NCBI GenBank assembly: GCA_027022775.1
Contig: JALVXO010000258.1
Coordinates: forward strand, 3,341 to 25,585
Length of the DNA stretch: 22,245 nucleotides
Reading direction: 5' to 3'
From: Campylobacteraceae bacterium
GTDB lineage: Bacteria; Campylobacterota; Campylobacteria; Campylobacterales; Sulfurovaceae
The notes under the pieces were generated by a model, which was not told the origin of the DNA, did no database searches, and saw nothing but the letters and a program-made list of their open reading frames with translations. Positions 1-7,769 of the stretch are shown here, in pieces; the stretch's first letter is position 1; every line of letters starts with the position of its first letter. The translations under genes were made by a program, and so were the position numbers.

Positions 1-1088
1 GCGTTGCGGGGTGCACGCTGGCGCACTTTTGCAGAGATAAAAATGTTATATTGCTAGATAGGGCTTCTGAGCCTGCAACCGGCGGAAGCGGGGCTGCTGG
101 GGCTTTTATTTCGCCAAAGCTAGGCAAGGGCGGAGAACTGCTTAAACTTACCAATTTGGCTTTTGAGATTGCTTCTAAATTTTACACTGAAAATTTTCCC
201 AAATATTTCGATAAAAGCGGAATTGTGCGGCTGCCAAAAGATGAAAAAGATGAAGAAAATTTTACCTTATATCACGAACTTGTAGGCGGCAAGCTGTTGA
301 ATGAGAGTGAATTAAAAGAGTTTGGCATTAAAAATGAAAGAGTAGGGCTTTATTTTCAAGATGGCGGAGTGTGCGACGCACAGGGGCTTTGCAAGGCATT
401 AATAAAAGATGTAGAATTTAGGCAGTTTGAAGTGAAAGAGTTAAAGCAAGAGCAGGGGGTTTGGGTTTTACACTCTAGCAGCGGTGAAATTTTTGCAAAA
501 AGGGTTGCGCTGGCAACCGGGCACGAGGGGCATGAGTTTTTAAAATATATGGGAATCCGCCATGTCTGGGGAAGCAGGGGCGATTTTTACAGCGATGCTG
601 ATATAAAGGTTTGTATGCATAAAACCGTTTCGGTTTCTAGAAATAAAGATGGCATTATTAAAATCGGTGCAAGCCATGTTAAGGCAAAAAGCGCAATCGA
701 GGCGTGCCAAATTTGCGACGGAGAACCGCTGAAACAGCTTATAGAGAAAGCGTCCGAATTTGCCGAAATTTTAAATTTGCGCCTTAAAGAGACTTTTTGC
801 GGAATGCGAAGCGGAAGTCACGATTACTTCCCGCTGGCAGGAAAAGTAATAGATGCCGAGTTTATGCTGCAGACTTACCCGCAAATTAAGCGCGGATACA
901 AAAAAGCCCCGATAAAATACATTGACAATTTGTATGTAATAAATGGAGTAGGGGGCAGAGGCTTTGTCTTTTCCCCAATGCTTGCACAGCAGCTTAAAGC
1001 GCTGATTTTCCAAGGGCGCGAAGTTGACAGCAGGATAAATCCCGACAGGCTCTTTTTGAAGTGGGCGAGGAAGTTGGGGAGAGGTTAG
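1..1088 (+). CDS. mnmC: MnmC, FAD-dependent oxidoreductase domain (5' end missing)
   Basis: The reading frame is open from base 3 to the TAG at 1086-1088, so this is the last 361 codons of a gene that starts before the window. The first codons read VAGCTLAHF followed by VILLDRA, which fits the end of a Rossmann FAD-binding glycine motif and the acidic residue ending the second strand. ATGGSGAAGAFISPKL matches the family's G-A-SG-N-AG-P region, and the C-terminal INGVGGRGFVFSPMLA plus SRINPDRLFLKWARKL is typical of MnmC. In this family the oxidoreductase domain removes the carboxymethyl group from cmnm5(s2)U34 of tRNA, and a fused methyltransferase domain then makes mnm5(s2)U. Whether that methyltransferase is fused upstream here cannot be seen. 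A TTG at 51 is not the start, because homologous sequence continues upstream of it. The stop codon lies at the edge of a hexamer repeat. Confidence 0.85.
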   Translation, partial: VAGCTLAHFCRDKNVILLDRASEPATGGSGAAGAFISPKLGKGGELLKLTNLAFEIASKFYTENFPKYFDKSGIVRLPKDEKDEENFTLYHELVGGKLLNESELKEFGIKNERVGLYFQDGGVCDAQGLCKALIKDVEFRQFEVKELKQEQGVWVLHSSSGEIFAKRVALATGHEGHEFLKYMGIRHVWGSRGDFYSDADIKVCMHKTVSVSRNKDGIIKIGASHVKAKSAIEACQICDGEPLKQLIEKASEFAEILNLRLKETFCGMRSGSHDYFPLAGKVIDAEFMLQTYPQIKRGYKKAPIKYIDNLYVINGVGGRGFVFSPMLAQQLKALIFQGREVDSRINPDRLFLKWARKLGRG

Positions 1089-1194
1089 TGATAGTGGATT
1101 GTGATAGTGATAGTGATAGTGATAGCGATTAGTGATAGTGACAGTGACAGTGATAGTGGTTAGTGACAGTGACAGTTGATAGTGACAGTGAGAG
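1086..1194. repeat. Degenerate GTGATA/GTGACA hexanucleotide tandem repeat
   Basis: Four perfect GTGATA copies occupy 1101-1124. They are flanked by further GTGATA, GTGACA, GTGGTT and GATTAGT-like units from the mnmC stop codon (1086) to about 1194. Some units carry an extra base, which breaks the strict 6-nt period. One frame of the array reads TGA TAG stop codons throughout, one reads Asp-Ser, and one reads Ile-Val. It lies between mnmC and the downstream membrane-protein gene, just upstream of a TATAAA at 1212-1217. Confidence 0.9.
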
Positions 1195-1268
1195 TTGCAA
1201 GTTGGCTGTTGTATAAATTAAAAACTTATACTCGCATCCCACACTCACACAATAAACGAAAGGACAGA

Positions 1269-2522
1269 ATGAGAAGACGATACAAGGCAGCTATTGTTGT
1301 TTTTGTTTCTACTGTTGTCGGGGTTGCTGTTTCTCATTTTTATCCTAAAGCTTATGATTTTTTGCTAGGGTATATGGTGGCGGTGGCGATTTTATTTAAA
1401 ACGGCGCTGCTTTCATTTGTGAGTGTCTCTAAACTTAAAATCATTACTTTTTTAAAAAGCTTAACCTTTTTACAAGCGGTCATTTTATTGATAAAACGGT
1501 GGTTTTTAGATAATGTGTTTGCAAAATGGTTAAGAGAAAATATAGTAAAGTATTTAATCGAACCGATTAAAGGAATGGTTAAATACTACAGAAACTTAAA
1601 TTTCAGGCGTAAATTTAAAAATTTTTTAGTACCATTTATTGGTATAGGCGCTTCCCTTTGGCTTATCTATATCAGCGGTTACCTTGATAATTTGCTGCTA
1701 TTTACCGAGCTTAAAGTTTTTGTAATAGGTTTGAGCAAAAGCGTGCTGCTAGTAATTAGTAAAATATCAGGATTTATATTCGATTCGTGGATTACCCCTG
1801 TTTTGGAAGTATTTGCGTTAAGCTATTTTTTAAATAAACTAGAAGAGTGGCTTGGCAGGGATAATCCGATAGTAAAAGCAATAAATTGGATTGGAGAAAA
1901 GTTAAACAGCCTGGTTTGGCGTTTTAGAGTAATTAACCGAAAATATATCGACCCGATATTTAATAAAAAGGTTTCTAAAAAATCAAAACAGCTTGCTAAC
2001 TCCCTGGAGCAGTATATCAACCACAAAAAAACCGAATATGAGTATGAGCAGTTTGAAAGATTGGAAAATAAGATATTAAAAGGGCATATAGATGCATATT
2101 TCAGTTTTAAAGGAATAGAAAAAATAAAAGATAAAAAGAGGCTATATTCACTTATTAATAAAAAAACAAAAGATCATCTTGATATTGTAGCTTATGTTTC
2201 AAGAAACCAATACGGCGAACTTGTCCCTGAAGATGCAGAAGACAGTTACTATCACGATATTTTTCTGCTAGAAGGCGTTGCCACATCACACAAAGACGGC
2301 GTAAAAGAGCATAAAGAAAAAGATTTAGATTACACCGATTTTTGGATACTAAACACAAGCAATTACCCCGTAAAACTGCTTGGAAGTGATAAATACAAAG
2401 AACAAATAATCGAACCCAAAAGCGTAACCTTGATAAAAACAGACAATGAGATAGATTATAAAAAAGATAAAATCTGCTTTGAATTCAACGGCAAAAAAGA
2501 GTGCGCCGTTGCGATTGAGTAA
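1269..2522 (+). CDS. Uncharacterised multi-spanning membrane protein with C-terminal soluble domain
   Basis: I do not recognise this 417-aa protein. The ATG at 1269 is chosen because AAAGGA lies just upstream. A GTG at 1176 in the same frame would start inside the repeat tract with no ribosome-binding site. Hydrophobic stretches suggest membrane segments at about residues 7-24, 31-52, 57-75, 119-138, 148-170 and 174-188, separated by Lys/Arg-rich loops (82-118). Residues 190-290 are charged and probably helical. The last 130 residues look like a mixed soluble domain (VPEDAEDSYYHDIFLLEGV, FWILNTSNYPVKLLG). The gene stands alone, converging on adk with a 32-bp gap and no clear terminator hairpin. 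No catalytic motif is visible, and no function is proposed. Confidence 0.75.
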   Translation: MRRRYKAAIVVFVSTVVGVAVSHFYPKAYDFLLGYMVAVAILFKTALLSFVSVSKLKIITFLKSLTFLQAVILLIKRWFLDNVFAKWLRENIVKYLIEPIKGMVKYYRNLNFRRKFKNFLVPFIGIGASLWLIYISGYLDNLLLFTELKVFVIGLSKSVLLVISKISGFIFDSWITPVLEVFALSYFLNKLEEWLGRDNPIVKAINWIGEKLNSLVWRFRVINRKYIDPIFNKKVSKKSKQLANSLEQYINHKKTEYEYEQFERLENKILKGHIDAYFSFKGIEKIKDKKRLYSLINKKTKDHLDIVAYVSRNQYGELVPEDAEDSYYHDIFLLEGVATSHKDGVKEHKEKDLDYTDFWILNTSNYPVKLLGSDKYKEQIIEPKSVTLIKTDNEIDYKKDKICFEFNGKKECAVAIE

Positions 2523-2554
2523 ATAATATTTATACTTTATAAGGCAAAACCGTA

Positions 2555-3154
2555 TTAAATTCCCGCCATCTCTTTTACAAATGCTTCCATTTCGGCAACT
2601 ATCGGTTCAAGTTCGCGTTCTGCATCTATAACTTTTAGCAGATTTTTTTCGGTATAAAATTTTTGAATTTCTGCAAGAGGTTCATTATAAATTTTCATTC
2701 TGTTATAGAAAACCTCTTCATTGTCGTCGCTTCTTTGCTCGCCAGGCGCTGCTTCTGCAGCTCTGCCAAGAATTCTTTGTTTTGCAACATCTTCGCTAAC
2801 TCTTGCTTCTATTACCGATAGAAGCTTAATCTCATCTTCGTTTTGCAGCAGTTTGTCAAATTCTACCATTTGCTCAACACTTCTTGGGAAGCCGTCGATA
2901 ATTACAACATCTTTATCGCTGTTTTTAATAGCATTGATAATTGTGTTTAAAACAATTTGCAACGGCACAAGCGCGCCTTTTGAGATGTAGCTGTCTATCT
3001 CTTTGCCAAGTTCGCTGCCGCTTGCAACTTCTGCTCTTAACATATCGCCTGTAGAGTAGTGGTTGATTTTATCGCTGTTTCTCTCTGCAATTATGCTTGC
3101 ATCTGTGGTTTTACCGCTTCCTGGCGCTCCGATAATTAAAAATAACTTTTTCAC
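2555..3154 (-). CDS. adk: Adenylate kinase
   Basis: This 199-aa enzyme interconverts ATP + AMP and 2 ADP in the cytoplasm. The P-loop GAPGSGKTT is at residues 8-16, followed by the AMP-binding YSTGDMLR and IDGFPRSVEQ, and the LID region ILGRAAEAAPGEQRSDDNEEV leading to FYNRMKIYNEPL. The lid has no zinc-binding cysteines and is short, so the protein is nearer the 190-aa short form than the 214-aa form of E. coli. Translation starts at a GTG (3152-3154 read on the minus strand), preceded by AAGGAG, which overlaps the aspS stop codon. The 10-nt gap therefore suggests translational coupling to aspS, from which it is co-transcribed. Confidence 0.96.
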   Translation of the reverse strand: MKKLFLIIGAPGSGKTTDASIIAERNSDKINHYSTGDMLRAEVASGSELGKEIDSYISKGALVPLQIVLNTIINAIKNSDKDVVIIDGFPRSVEQMVEFDKLLQNEDEIKLLSVIEARVSEDVAKQRILGRAAEAAPGEQRSDDNEEVFYNRMKIYNEPLAEIQKFYTEKNLLKVIDAERELEPIVAEMEAFVKEMAGI

Positions 3155-3164
3155 AATCTTCTCC

Positions 3165-4934
3165 TTAACTGTTTATGTTTCTTCTGACTCTCAAACCAAG
3201 CTCTTTTAACTGCTCCCCTTCAATGTCTGACGGCGCTTGTGTAAGCAGACACTGGCTTCTTTGAGTTTTAGGGAATGCAATAACATCTCTAATACTGTCT
3301 GTTTTTGCAAGCAGCATTATCAGCCTGTCAAATCCAAGCGCAAATCCCCCGTGCGGTGGAGCGCCGAATTTAAGAGCTTCTAATAAGAAGCCAAACTTCT
3401 CTTCGGCTTCCTCTTTTCCTATGCCTAAAAGTTCAAAAATCTGCTCTTGAATCTCCTCTTTATGGATACGGATAGAACCGCCGCCAAGCTCTGTGCCGTT
3501 TAGCACAATATCATAAGCTATAGATTTAATATCTTCTATATCTTCAAACTCCAGCTTGCCGTTTTTTAGTTTTGGCATAGTAAATGGATGGTGAAGAGCT
3601 TTAACTTTGCCATCTTCAACCTCAAACATAGGGAAATCTACAACCCATACAAAGCGGTATGTATCTTTATCGATTATATCCATTAATTCAGCCAGGTACA
3701 GCCTAAATCTCCCCATATAATCCAATACAACCTTTTTATCGCCTGCGCCGAAGAAAACAACATCGCCTACTTTCAAGTCGCATCTGTCGATAATCTCTTG
3801 TAAATTGCCATCGTCAAAAAATTTGGTTAAAGGACCTTTTAATCCCTCTTCTTTATATTGGAAGTAACCCAAACCTTGAGCGCCAAATTTTCTGACATAA
3901 TCTTCGAACCCTTTCATTTGGCGCTTGCTGAAAATATTGTCGCCGTTTGGAACCTTTAGTGCTTTAATTCTGTTTTTCTTAGTATCTTTTGCAATTTCAC
4001 TGAAAATTGGATTGGTTGAGTTTGCAAAAATATCAATGACATCGATCATAGGCATATCAAAACGCAAATCGGGCTTGTCTGTTCCGTATTTCTCCATTGC
4101 CTCTTCGTAAGAGATTCTTTCAAATTTTTCAGGAACTTTATCGCCCATGCCGCAAGCGTTAAAAATATCTCTGATTAAAGTCTCTGCAACTTCAATAACA
4201 TCATCTTGAGTGCAAAAGCTCATCTCTACATCTATCTGGGTAAATTCCGGCTGTCTGTCGGCTCTTAAATCTTCATCTCTAAAACATTTTGCAATCTGGA
4301 AGTATCTGTCAAATCCAGAAACCATTAAAAGCTGTTTAAACAGCTGCGGCGACTGCGGAAGCGCAAAAAATTCGCCTGGAAATACGCGGCTTGGCACAAG
4401 ATAATCTCTTGCACCTTCTGGCGTGCTTTTTGTTAAAACCGGCGTTTCTACCTCTAAAAAGCCTTGACTTGCCAAAGAGTTTCTTGCCGCAATTGCCGCT
4501 TTAGAGCGTAGCTTAAAGATATTATGCATTCTTTGGGTTCTTAAATCTAAGAATCTATATTTTAACCTTATCTCTTCGTTAACCTTTGGGTCGTCTAAAT
4601 CAAACGGCATCGGCAAAGAGCGGTTTTCTATAGTTAATTTGTCAACAACAATCTCAACCTTTCCGGTTTTAAGTTTTGGGTTTTCCAGTCCTTCGCCCCT
4701 GGCTCTTACTTTGCCGGTTGCAATTAAAACATACTGGTCTCTCACTTCGTCTGCAACAGCGTGCGCCTCTTTGCTGTCTGCTGGGTCGCAAACAAGCTGA
4801 ACCACTTCGTCATTGTCTCTTAAATCGATAAAAATAACACCTCCGTGGTCTCTGCGGCTTGCCACCCATCCGGCAACCGTAACCTCTTGCCCAATCAAAT
4901 CTTCATTAATTTCTGCACAATAGTGTGTTCTCAC
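3165..4934 (-). CDS. aspS: Aspartyl-tRNA synthetase, probably non-discriminating (Asp/Asn)
   Basis: This 589-aa class II synthetase charges tRNA(Asp). The N-terminal OB-fold anticodon-binding domain spans about residues 1-105. Class II motif 2 (FRDEDLRADRQPEFTQ) is at about 218-233, a bacterial GAD-type insertion follows at roughly 280-410, GGGSIRIH comes next, and motif 3 (GGFALGFDRLIMLL) is at about 529-542. The anticodon domain has RRDHGG at 27-32. From memory, His here rather than Leu accompanies AspRS enzymes that also charge tRNA(Asn) for GatCAB amidation, which fits a Campylobacterota-type organism without AsnRS. That part is inference. The start is a GTG with AGGA upstream, and adk follows immediately. 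Confidence 0.96.
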   Translation of the reverse strand: MRTHYCAEINEDLIGQEVTVAGWVASRRDHGGVIFIDLRDNDEVVQLVCDPADSKEAHAVADEVRDQYVLIATGKVRARGEGLENPKLKTGKVEIVVDKLTIENRSLPMPFDLDDPKVNEEIRLKYRFLDLRTQRMHNIFKLRSKAAIAARNSLASQGFLEVETPVLTKSTPEGARDYLVPSRVFPGEFFALPQSPQLFKQLLMVSGFDRYFQIAKCFRDEDLRADRQPEFTQIDVEMSFCTQDDVIEVAETLIRDIFNACGMGDKVPEKFERISYEEAMEKYGTDKPDLRFDMPMIDVIDIFANSTNPIFSEIAKDTKKNRIKALKVPNGDNIFSKRQMKGFEDYVRKFGAQGLGYFQYKEEGLKGPLTKFFDDGNLQEIIDRCDLKVGDVVFFGAGDKKVVLDYMGRFRLYLAELMDIIDKDTYRFVWVVDFPMFEVEDGKVKALHHPFTMPKLKNGKLEFEDIEDIKSIAYDIVLNGTELGGGSIRIHKEEIQEQIFELLGIGKEEAEEKFGFLLEALKFGAPPHGGFALGFDRLIMLLAKTDSIRDVIAFPKTQRSQCLLTQAPSDIEGEQLKELGLRVRRNINS

Positions 4935-4966
4935 TTGCTTTTCCTGTATAGTGATTTTTAAATGGG

Positions 4967-4972
4967 ATTATA
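4967..4972 (-). promoter_or_regulatory. -10 element of the aspS-adk promoter
   Basis: A perfect TATAAT on the minus strand lies about 33 bp before the aspS GTG and is preceded by a T/A-rich run. No consensus -35 is seen, which is normal for sigma-70 promoters of Campylobacterota. It would give an untranslated leader of about 25 nt. Confidence 0.6.
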
Positions 4973-5058
4973 TCTAAAAAATATAAATATAACTCACAAA
5001 TCAGCAGATGCCGCAAAAGGGCAGGGGATTTTAATCCAACAGGAAGCCTGCAATTATT

Positions 5059-6324
5059 TTAAGATTTCTTTCTGACCACTTTTGCTCCAATTTTAGAAAG
5101 CTTCTCTTCCAGCCTGTCATAACCTCTGTCAAGATGATAAATTCTTCTGATTTTTGTAACACCTTTAGCTGCAAGAGCAGCAATAACCAAAGCAGAACTT
5201 GCCCTTAAATCGGTAGCCATAACCTCTGCGCCTATCAGCTCTTTAACAGGCCGAACAGCAGCTACGTTTCCTTTTAGCCATATATCTGCGCCAAGGCGGT
5301 TCAATTCGCTTACATGCATAAAACGGTTTTCAAAGAGTCTTTCTTCTATTAAACTCTCTTTGTTTGCCAAAGTTGCAACCGCCATAAATTGCGCCTGCAT
5401 ATCTGTAGGGAATCCCGGATATTCTGCAGTTACTATATTCACACTCTCTAACTCTTTGGCAGGGAAAATTGTAATTTCATCTTTTTTAATATTAAAACTG
5501 CATCCCATAGATTCAAGCTTTTCAATAGAGGTTTGAATGTGTTCTGTATTCACATTTTTTAATGTGATTTCAGATTTTGTTATTGCTCCTACGCAGAGGT
5601 AGGTTCCGGCTTCTATTCTGTCTGGGATAATCTCTATAGGCTCTTTAAACTCCAAAGGCTTGCCGTTGGTTCCATGAATTTTTAAACGGCTGCTTCCTAT
5701 GCCTTCTATTTTTGCACCGCCCATATCCAGCATTTCGCAAAGCTGCACGACTTCAGGCTCTTTTGCTGCATTAACTATCTCTGTGACACCTTCTGCCATA
5801 GCAGCAGCCATTACCGCATTTTCTGTGCCGCCTACAGTAATTTTGTCGAAAATAATTTTATTTCCTTTAAGGCCGTTTTTTGCTTTTGCCACCACATACC
5901 CGTGTTCTAGGGAAACCTCTGCACCAAGCGCTTCAACAGCTTTAATGTGCAAATCTATAGGTCTCTGCCCGATTGCACAGCCGCCAGGAAGACTCACTTC
6001 GCAATGCTTAAACCGCCCAAGAAGCGGTCCTAGAACCAATATAGAAGCTCTCATTTGAGCAACAATTTCATATACCGCTTTTGTAGAAGTAATGCTTGAG
6101 CAGTCAATTTTGGCTTCGGTATCGCTATGTTCCACTTTAGCGCCAAGCATTGCAAGAAGCTTAAGAAGCGTCCTGATATCTACAACATTTGGTAAATTTT
6201 TTAATACAACTGCTTTATCGCTTAAAATTGTTGCAGCAATTATGGGTAAAGCCGCATTTTTTGCACCGCTAATAGTCACTTCACCATTTAATCTATATCC
6301 GCCTTCTATCTCTAAATAATCCAT
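5059..6324 (-). CDS. murA: UDP-N-acetylglucosamine 1-carboxyvinyltransferase
   Basis: This 421-aa enzyme transfers enolpyruvate from PEP to UDP-GlcNAc, the first committed step of peptidoglycan synthesis. SGAKNAALP with Lys22 and the active-site loop SLPGGCAIGQRP with Cys116 (equivalent to E. coli Cys115) are both present. Because Cys is retained rather than Asp, fosfomycin sensitivity is expected from the target alone. RIEAGTYLCVGA, the FPTDMQAQ segment and the C-terminal DLRASSALVIAALAA are family-typical, and the length is normal. The ATG has AGGAA about 9 nt upstream. The gene lies upstream of aspS on the same strand, but a 124-bp gap with its own TATAAT argues for separate transcription of aspS-adk. 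Confidence 0.97.
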   Translation of the reverse strand: MDYLEIEGGYRLNGEVTISGAKNAALPIIAATILSDKAVVLKNLPNVVDIRTLLKLLAMLGAKVEHSDTEAKIDCSSITSTKAVYEIVAQMRASILVLGPLLGRFKHCEVSLPGGCAIGQRPIDLHIKAVEALGAEVSLEHGYVVAKAKNGLKGNKIIFDKITVGGTENAVMAAAMAEGVTEIVNAAKEPEVVQLCEMLDMGGAKIEGIGSSRLKIHGTNGKPLEFKEPIEIIPDRIEAGTYLCVGAITKSEITLKNVNTEHIQTSIEKLESMGCSFNIKKDEITIFPAKELESVNIVTAEYPGFPTDMQAQFMAVATLANKESLIEERLFENRFMHVSELNRLGADIWLKGNVAAVRPVKELIGAEVMATDLRASSALVIAALAAKGVTKIRRIYHLDRGYDRLEEKLSKIGAKVVRKKS

Positions 6325-6357
6325 TATTCAATTCCTAATATATTTAATAGCTTTGAC

Positions 6358-6374
6358 ATTGTATCAAATTGATA
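6358..6374 (-). promoter_or_regulatory. Candidate murA promoter with overlapping palindrome
   Basis: TACAAT on the minus strand (6358-6363) lies about 34 bp before the murA ATG. The perfect 13-nt palindrome TATCAAATTGATA (6362-6374) sits at its upstream edge and could bind a regulator. Both are small motifs in AT-rich DNA, so the assignment is tentative. Confidence 0.35.
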
Positions 6375-6407
6375 TAAAATATAACAGTTTTTAAGTCAAA
6401 CTGCTAT

Positions 6408-6429
6408 CTGTTTTTTGACACAAAAACAG
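6408..6429. other. Intergenic inverted repeat CTGTTTTT / AAAAACAG
   Basis: Perfect 8-nt arms flank a 6-nt loop (TGACAC) in the 268-bp divergent region between murA and the 190-aa gene. The outer bases CTAT and ATAG could extend the stem across a small bulge. It could be an operator or a weak hairpin. The rest of this intergenic region is AT-rich and shows no gene. Confidence 0.4.
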
Positions 6430-6592
6430 CAAATAGACACATTAATAAATATTATTTTTATATTAAGTAATGAAATTTTTGATATTTTTAGATATATTTA
6501 ATAAAAATTTTGCTATTGTGTTAAAAGGATATTACTTTTTAATATTAAACCGGTTTTTTTTAAAAAACGCGGGCTTTATCCGGGGAGGGATT

Positions 6593-7165
6593 ATGGGTGT
6601 CAGTGTTGAAAAGCTGCGAAGCATTAATGAAAAATTAAAAAAGAAACTGGAGCAGAAAAACTCTAGGGAAAATCTCTTTACAATTGATGTTACCGCAATA
6701 ACAAAAGATTCTGTTGTCTCTTCAACTACATCAGAACTTTTAAGCAAAATACCGCCAGAATTACAAAAAGAGATAGAGATTAATAAAAAGTCGGACCCGG
6801 TAAGATTAAAAAATTTAGTTAGAATGTTAGAATTATACGAAAAGCTTGAAATTTCCAAAAAAGCCCCGGAGATAGATAAAATTTTTGTATATAAAGCAAT
6901 GAATATAAGCGGAATAGGATTAAAAGAAGAGGATTTTGGAGAAATCAGAGAAGGTAAATATGTACAAATAATAGCTATTACTTATGAACCCGATAAAAAT
7001 GGCAAAAAGAAAGCAAAAAATATCTCTTTGGGTTATTTTGGAAAAGCAGAAACTTTAAACAAAGAGTTTAAAAATGAAATTATAGAGTTTGTACTGCGTT
7101 GGCGGTACGAAAAGGCTTTTCAAAACTTAAAACATTATAAAGTGCTGTTAGCAAGATTGAAGTGA
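6593..7165 (+). CDS. Uncharacterised 190-aa protein
   Basis: I do not recognise it. The ATG at 6593 is preceded by a strong GGGAGGGA ribosome-binding site. A longer frame back to 6470 is possible but hydrophobic, AT-rich and without a ribosome-binding site. The N-terminus (residues 1-35) is Lys/Glu-rich and probably helical. The middle (about 105-165) looks like a small alpha/beta domain with a basic hairpin, KYVQIIAITYEPDKNGKKKA then NISLGYFG. The C-terminus is helical (LRWRYEKAFQNLKHYKVLL). The KNGKKKA-to-LGYFG stretch distantly recalls the beta-hairpin seen at the front of some DDE transposases, but there is no DDE core, so this is not claimed. It is a single gene divergent from murA. Confidence 0.7.
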   Translation: MGVSVEKLRSINEKLKKKLEQKNSRENLFTIDVTAITKDSVVSSTTSELLSKIPPELQKEIEINKKSDPVRLKNLVRMLELYEKLEISKKAPEIDKIFVYKAMNISGIGLKEEDFGEIREGKYVQIIAITYEPDKNGKKKAKNISLGYFGKAETLNKEFKNEIIEFVLRWRYEKAFQNLKHYKVLLARLK

Positions 7166-7397
7166 TTTTTTGAAATATTATACCGATTTAACAAATGGAT
7201 ATTTAAGATATAACAATGGTATTCTACAATTTGCTTGCTTTTTCAAAATATAAAAGCATATTAAATTTTTTTAAAAACTAAAACGTTTCGATATTATCAA
7301 AACAGTTAAAACCTAATATTTTTAATATTAACTAATATATACCATTTATTCGATATATTTCATTTTGACATATTAAGCTTTTGGCTAGCTTTTTTTT

Positions 7398-7405
7398 GAT
7401 AGAAT
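7398..7405 (+). promoter_or_regulatory. -10 element upstream of the 112-aa gene and helicase
   Basis: GATAGAAT follows a run of seven T residues, the usual form of Campylobacterota sigma-70 promoters. It would place the transcript start near 7411, about 20 nt before the ATG at 7431. This supports that start over the in-frame ATG at 7404, which would lie inside the -10. Confidence 0.5.
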
Positions 7406-7430
7406 GTCAAAAAAAAATAAAAGGAATGTT

Positions 7431-7769
7431 ATGAGTATTAAACCAGATATTGAAAACATCTTAATCCAGTTAAATTACAATGTAAATGATGCAACAAAAA
7501 AACAGTTAGAAAACATAGTTGCAAATACAAACGGCTTTTTTGATTTTGCAAAGCATCTTTTCTCTTTAAATGACGAATTAAAACCGGTTGACGCTTTTGT
7601 TGCAATGTCTAACTCTAACAATTATTTAAAATTAAAAAGCAACTCAAGCAATGAGTCTGAAATAAAAGAGTTTGAAGATATTATCAACTCTTGGGCGCAT
7701 AAATATAAAGTAAACCTTCAAAAAGTAGAAAATAAAAACACTTACTATATAATCGGCAAAAACTCTTAA
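7431..7769 (+). CDS. Uncharacterised 112-aa protein coupled to a UvrD-type helicase
   Basis: It has no motif I know. The protein is small and slightly acidic, with a probable helical N-terminal half (DIENILIQLNYNVNDATKKQ, FFDFAKHLFSLNDELKPVDA), an Asn/Ser-rich linker (NSNNYLKLKSNSSNE) and a C-terminal helix-strand (IINSWAHKYKVNLQKVE, TYYIIG). The ATG at 7431 has AAGGA six bases upstream. The stop codon TAA (7767-7769) overlaps the helicase ATG by one base (TAATG), so the two are translated as a coupled pair. A role as a small partner or regulator of the helicase is inference from this arrangement only. Confidence 0.8.
   Translation: MSIKPDIENILIQLNYNVNDATKKQLENIVANTNGFFDFAKHLFSLNDELKPVDAFVAMSNSNNYLKLKSNSSNESEIKEFEDIINSWAHKYKVNLQKVENKNTYYIIGKNS

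Noticed and set aside
1086..1194. CRISPR-like repetitive tract
   Set aside because: Units are 6-7 nt with no spacers of regular length; this is a microsatellite.
1176..1268. Longer N-terminus for the membrane protein from GTG 1176
   Set aside because: It begins inside the repeat and has no ribosome-binding site, while ATG 1269 has AAAGGA.
2721..2990. Plus-strand frame opposite adk
   Set aside because: It is the antisense of a confidently identified gene; similar frames opposite aspS, murA, the UvrD-type helicase, prs and lepA were rejected for the same reason.
7365..7370. TTGACA as -35 for the -10 at 7398-7405
   Set aside because: The gap to the TAGAAT hexamer is 29 bp, far from 17; it is probably chance.
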